From an uncultured Eubacteriales bacterium (GTDB lineage Bacteria; Bacillota; Clostridia; Lachnospirales; Lachnospiraceae): a DNA stretch of 64,000 bases. This document shows positions 61,114 to 64,000 of the stretch, in pieces. The stretch is from NCBI GenBank assembly GCA_900316715.1, contig ONEC01000001.1:16286-80285 (forward strand), written 5' to 3'. Under the pieces are notes generated by a model. That model was not told the DNA's origin. It ran no database searches and worked only from the letters and a program-made list of their open reading frames with translations. The position numbers and the translations under genes are program-made. Every line of letters starts with the position of its first letter. The stretch's first letter is position 1.

Positions 61114-61147
61114 CAAATGAACAGCTGTATTCAAATGTTGCGGCCGA

Positions 61148-62638
61148 TTAGATTCCAAGGAATCCCTTAACCACTTTTTCCATATCTTCTTTATCACATA
61201 CTGTCTTGTGAAGTACTTCAGCACTTCTGATATCCTCGATAGCCTGAGGAATAGTTACTGCAGACAGTCTTGCAAGTTCATCAACAAGTTCAAAGTCACC
61301 CTTTGCATCATATGCAGGATCAATAGCTGTCATAACGCTTCTTGTAAACTTATATGGGCTTGCTGTAGAAGCGATAAGAGTTGGAGTATCCTTGTCTCCT
61401 GTCTCTTCCTTGAACTTATCATATACATTAACTGCAACTGCAGTATGTGTATCAATGATATATCCATCCTCTTCATAGACCTTTCTGATGGTCTCAGCAA
61501 CTTCATCACTTGTTGCAAAGTTGCCATAGAAGTGGAACAGATTCTTCTTCATCTGATCTGTGATCTTGTATCTTCCTGTCTCAGAAAGCTGCTTCATGAA
61601 CTCAGCATTGTCTTCTGCACTGTTTCCGGCAATTCTGTAGATAAGTCTCTCAAGGTTGCTTGAGATAAGGATATCCATAGAAGGTGAAGATGTGAGTATG
61701 AACTCTCTGTTTCTGTCGTATGTTCCTGTTGTGAAGAAATCATACAGAACCTTGTTGTCGTTAGAGGCACAGATAAATCTGTCAACAGGCATACCCATAA
61801 GTGATGCATAGTATGCAGCAAGGATATTACCAAAGTTACCTGTTGGAACAACTACATTAATCTTATCTCCTGCCTTGATCTTTCCGCTGGCGATAAGTCT
61901 TGTATATGAATATACATAGTAAACGATCTGTGGAACAAGACGTCCGATGTTGATAGAGTTAGCTGATGAGAACTGGAATCCCTTGCTGTTTAACTCCTCT
62001 GCAAGAGCCTTGTCCTGGAACATAAGCTTAACGCCTGTCTGAGCGTCATCGAAGTTGCCTGTGATTCCTGCTACAAATGTATTCTTACCTCTTTCAGTAA
62101 CCATCTGCTTTTCCTGAATAGGGCTTACACCGTTCTTTGGATAGAATACAGCGATTCTTGTTCCCGGAACATCTGCAAAACCAGCAAGAGCAGCCTTACC
62201 TGTATCTCCTGATGTTGCTGTAAGAATAACGATCTCGTTAGAAATATTGTTCTTTCTTGCAGCTGTAGTCATAAGATATGGAAGGATTGAAAGAGCCATA
62301 TCCTTAAATGCAATAGTCTTCCCATGGAAGAGCTCCATGATATAAGCACCGTGATGATACTTAACCGGTACGATAAGTTCATTATCGAACTTTGAATCAT
62401 AAGCACTGTTGATGCAGTATCTGAGTTCCTCATCAGTAAAATCTGTGAGCATAAGCTTCATAACTTCAAATGCCACCTCACGGTAGTTCATCTTTGAAAG
62501 CTCTTCAAAGCTTACATCAAGTGCCGGAATTTCATCAGGTACGAAGAGTCCTCCTTCGTTAGCAAGTCCCTTAAGAATTGCCTCTGATGCTGTTGCTGTT
62601 TCTTCTGAATTTCTTGTACTTCTATATAAGAATCCCAT
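61148..62638 (-). CDS. thrC: Threonine synthase
   Basis: 496 residues, the long ThrC type. MGFLYRSTRNSEE at the start, PLP lysine K112 in HGKTIAFKDMALS, and TATSGDTGKAAL with the phosphate-binding loop are present. Converts O-phosphohomoserine to threonine. The start is ATG with GGAGG-type site about nine bases upstream, nine bases after the 3D-domain gene. The palindrome GATTCC-AA-GGAATC at 61151-61164 lies in its last codons. Confidence 0.96.
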   Translation of the reverse strand: MGFLYRSTRNSEETATASEAILKGLANEGGLFVPDEIPALDVSFEELSKMNYREVAFEVMKLMLTDFTDEELRYCINSAYDSKFDNELIVPVKYHHGAYIMELFHGKTIAFKDMALSILPYLMTTAARKNNISNEIVILTATSGDTGKAALAGFADVPGTRIAVFYPKNGVSPIQEKQMVTERGKNTFVAGITGNFDDAQTGVKLMFQDKALAEELNSKGFQFSSANSINIGRLVPQIVYYVYSYTRLIASGKIKAGDKINVVVPTGNFGNILAAYYASLMGMPVDRFICASNDNKVLYDFFTTGTYDRNREFILTSSPSMDILISSNLERLIYRIAGNSAEDNAEFMKQLSETGRYKITDQMKKNLFHFYGNFATSDEVAETIRKVYEEDGYIIDTHTAVAVNVYDKFKEETGDKDTPTLIASTASPYKFTRSVMTAIDPAYDAKGDFELVDELARLSAVTIPQAIEDIRSAEVLHKTVCDKEDMEKVVKGFLGI

Positions 62639-62646
62639 GGTGCCTC

Positions 62647-63441
62647 CTACTCTACTATATATACATCAGCGGTCTGACGACCGAAGTTTAACGCGTCCTG
62701 GTGGGTAGTGAAGAATATATCAATTCTGTTACCCTTGATAGCACCTCCTCGGTCTTCAACGGTGTAAACAACGCCGTTAATTACCATCTTGGTACCAAAG
62801 CTGAATCGTGAATCAGCTGCAATCGTATGATTTGCTGTAGCAAGTGTACCGCAGGCTGTAATACCATTGGTCTTTCCACAACAGATAGCACACGGACAAT
62901 ATCCTGTAAGAACAAACTGTCCTGCATAGGTTCCGGTCTGTCCCGGAGATGCAAGAACCGGAGTGGTAACCGCTGCATTTCCCTGAGGGAGGACATAGGT
63001 TGTTGTCGTTCCCGCATTGGCTGATGCACTGGTTGTACTGGTACTTGTATCGACTTCTTTGATTTCATTGATCTGATACTGTTCCTGACGACTGGCTGCC
63101 AGAGCTGCTTTTGAATTCTGATCTGCAGCAACTATCGCCATAAGTGCAGCTTTGTTCTTATCGGCCAGCTCATCATCTACTGATGATTCCTCGGTTGCGG
63201 TTATAGCCGGTGTCGTTGGATTGTCCGCCTTAGTATACGCTGAACTTACCAGTTTATTCTCCATATCCTCATAGGATACTCTCTCGTATCTTGACTGTGT
63301 AGCCGGTTCTTCATAGAGAGCCGTAACAGCTATCATACGTCCATATTCATTTGAACCAAGTTTGCTTCCCGTAATTGAAACCACACAGACGATTATCAGT
63401 GATAGTACAACAACAGCAGAAGCTATCGTACCTTTTTTCAT
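62647..63441 (-). CDS. 3D-domain membrane-anchored protein
   Basis: 264 residues. One N-terminal membrane segment (about 7-24), a low-complexity Thr/Ala/Ser region, and a C-terminal 3D domain (about 165-264) with FVLTGYCPCAICCGKTNGI, GTKMVINGVVYTVEDRGGAIKGNRIDIFF, including the conserved aspartates. 3D domains resemble MltA-like lytic transglycosylases and resuscitation factors that cut peptidoglycan. Possibly wall remodelling. Own promoter at 63492-63520; also coupled to thrC. Confidence 0.88.
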   Translation of the reverse strand: MKKGTIASAVVVLSLIIVCVVSITGSKLGSNEYGRMIAVTALYEEPATQSRYERVSYEDMENKLVSSAYTKADNPTTPAITATEESSVDDELADKNKAALMAIVAADQNSKAALAASRQEQYQINEIKEVDTSTSTTSASANAGTTTTYVLPQGNAAVTTPVLASPGQTGTYAGQFVLTGYCPCAICCGKTNGITACGTLATANHTIAADSRFSFGTKMVINGVVYTVEDRGGAIKGNRIDIFFTTHQDALNFGRQTADVYIVE

Positions 63442-63463
63442 ATTTTTCTACCATTATATACCG

Positions 63464-63520
63464 AAAAAAATGCACACCTGTTTCGATGTGCATTATAGAC
63501 TCCCAGCCATACTTAGTCAA
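63464..63520 (-). promoter_or_regulatory. dus terminator overlapping the 3D-gene promoter
   Basis: Minus strand promoter TTGACT (63515-63520), 17 bases, TATAAT (63492-63497). A hairpin AATGCACA...TGTGCATT (63469-63476 with 63487-63494), followed by T's (63464-63470), serves as terminator of the dihydrouridine synthase gene and starts within the -10. So the new transcript would begin inside the hairpin. Confidence 0.85.
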
Positions 63521-63551
63521 GTGAAGAATTGGTTAAGCCCGGACACAGGCT

Positions 63552-64000
63552 CTAACGCTCTTCTCCCAATCCTTCGACCAGCTGCAGCAGTTCTTCCGTA
63601 TGGGTTGCCGCGCAGACCAGCCTTCTCAGTCTTGCCGAGTTCTTTATTCCTTCAGTGTACCAGGCGATATGCTTACGCATCTCACGTACACCTATATATT
63701 CGCCCTTAAGTTTTACCATGAGTTCTATATGGCGTTTCATCATGGCTTTGATCTCTTCCAGAGTCGGTCTCGGTGGAATCTCTTCTCCTGCAAGTCCCGC
63801 CTTGATTTCCCTGAATATCCACGGATTACCCTTGGCTGCTCTGGCTACCATTACGCTGTCACAGCCGGTTTCTTCCTTCATTCTCTTGACATCCTCAGCG
63901 GATGTTATATCACCATTACCTATAACAGGGATGCTTACTGATTCCTTAACCGCCTTTATAATGGACCAGTCAGCTGTTCCGCTGTAGAACTGTTCTCTTG
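63552..64000 (-). CDS. dusB: tRNA-dihydrouridine synthase, C-terminal part
   Basis: 149 residues to the window edge; the frame is open at base 64000, so the N-terminal half is missing. FYSGTADWSIIKAV, PVIGNGDITSAEDV and CDSVMVARAAKGNPW are the FMN-binding end of Dus proteins, followed by the helical C-terminal domain with HIAWYTEGIKNSARLR. It reduces uridines in the D-loop of tRNA using FMN and NADPH. The B-type is inferred. Confidence 0.9.
   Translation of the reverse strand, partial: REQFYSGTADWSIIKAVKESVSIPVIGNGDITSAEDVKRMKEETGCDSVMVARAAKGNPWIFREIKAGLAGEEIPPRPTLEEIKAMMKRHIELMVKLKGEYIGVREMRKHIAWYTEGIKNSARLRRLVCAATHTEELLQLVEGLGEER

Noticed and set aside
61117-61170. A 17-codon plus-strand ORF with a GGAGGG site opposite the queD leader
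   Set aside because: Very short, overlaps the thrC end antisense, and the GGAGGG is explained by pairing within the leader.

Overview
The window looks like chromosomal DNA of a low-GC, Gram-positive anaerobe of the Clostridia, most probably a Lachnospiraceae-type gut bacterium. This is inferred from gene content: AddAB instead of RecBCD, QueH-type queuosine synthesis, the non-mevalonate enzyme IspF, a FeoA-FeoB fusion, an M56/M23 metallopeptidase with a BlaI-type repressor, and families such as DUF6106, DUF4250 and DUF6320. Nearly every gene has a strong GGAGG-type ribosome site and many genes are translationally coupled. No rRNA, tRNA, transposase, phage gene or CRISPR array was seen. All genes are on the minus strand except two short single-gene units (4673-4906 and 19324-19962). 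No stretch of 300 bases lacks a gene.

Layout (transcription runs mostly from high to low coordinates). 1-3744: an ABC ATPase cut by the window edge, then a four-gene pilin / degenerate GGDEF / AraC / response-regulator operon whose leader can hide its ribosome site. 3889-4906: queH and a small monocistronic gene. 4950-19188: a long probable operon addB-addA-queF-folC-(49-aa ORF)-TPR protein-CDP-glycerol transferase-DUF308-ispF-GNAT, with a DUF6106 gene at its end. 20032-26808: a second long operon with a zinc-ribbon peptide, a condensation-type acyltransferase, DUF6320, an alpha/beta hydrolase, a CbiK-like protein without its usual histidines, trkA and trkH. 27026-32314: CarD, a NatAB-like ABC exporter, and an XRE repressor with a membrane partner. 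32536-33782: a cation exchanger behind a yybP-ykoY (manganese) riboswitch. 33822-38131: gpmI, feoAB and DUF4250.

38255-49989 is the accessory part: DUF3021/LytTR, small membrane proteins, a DUF2809-zincin fusion, three GNATs, a methyltransferase, a 35-residue orphan peptide, lipoproteins, YlmH, the M56-M23/BlaI pair with two operators, and a lipoprotein barnase with its barstar. 50000-64000 returns to housekeeping and envelope genes: MATE, purB, rfbD, three family-2 glycosyltransferases and a polyprenyl-phosphate sugar transferase (surface polysaccharide), a lipid kinase, the queC-folE-queE-queD set behind a structured leader, thrC, a 3D-domain protein, and part of a dihydrouridine synthase.

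Recurring themes are queuosine synthesis at three loci, envelope/polysaccharide and membrane functions, and RNA- or operator-based control at many promoters. Several genes look like repurposed enzyme folds with missing catalytic residues (GGDEF, CbiK-like, OPRT-like). All functional assignments come from reading motifs; no database search was run.
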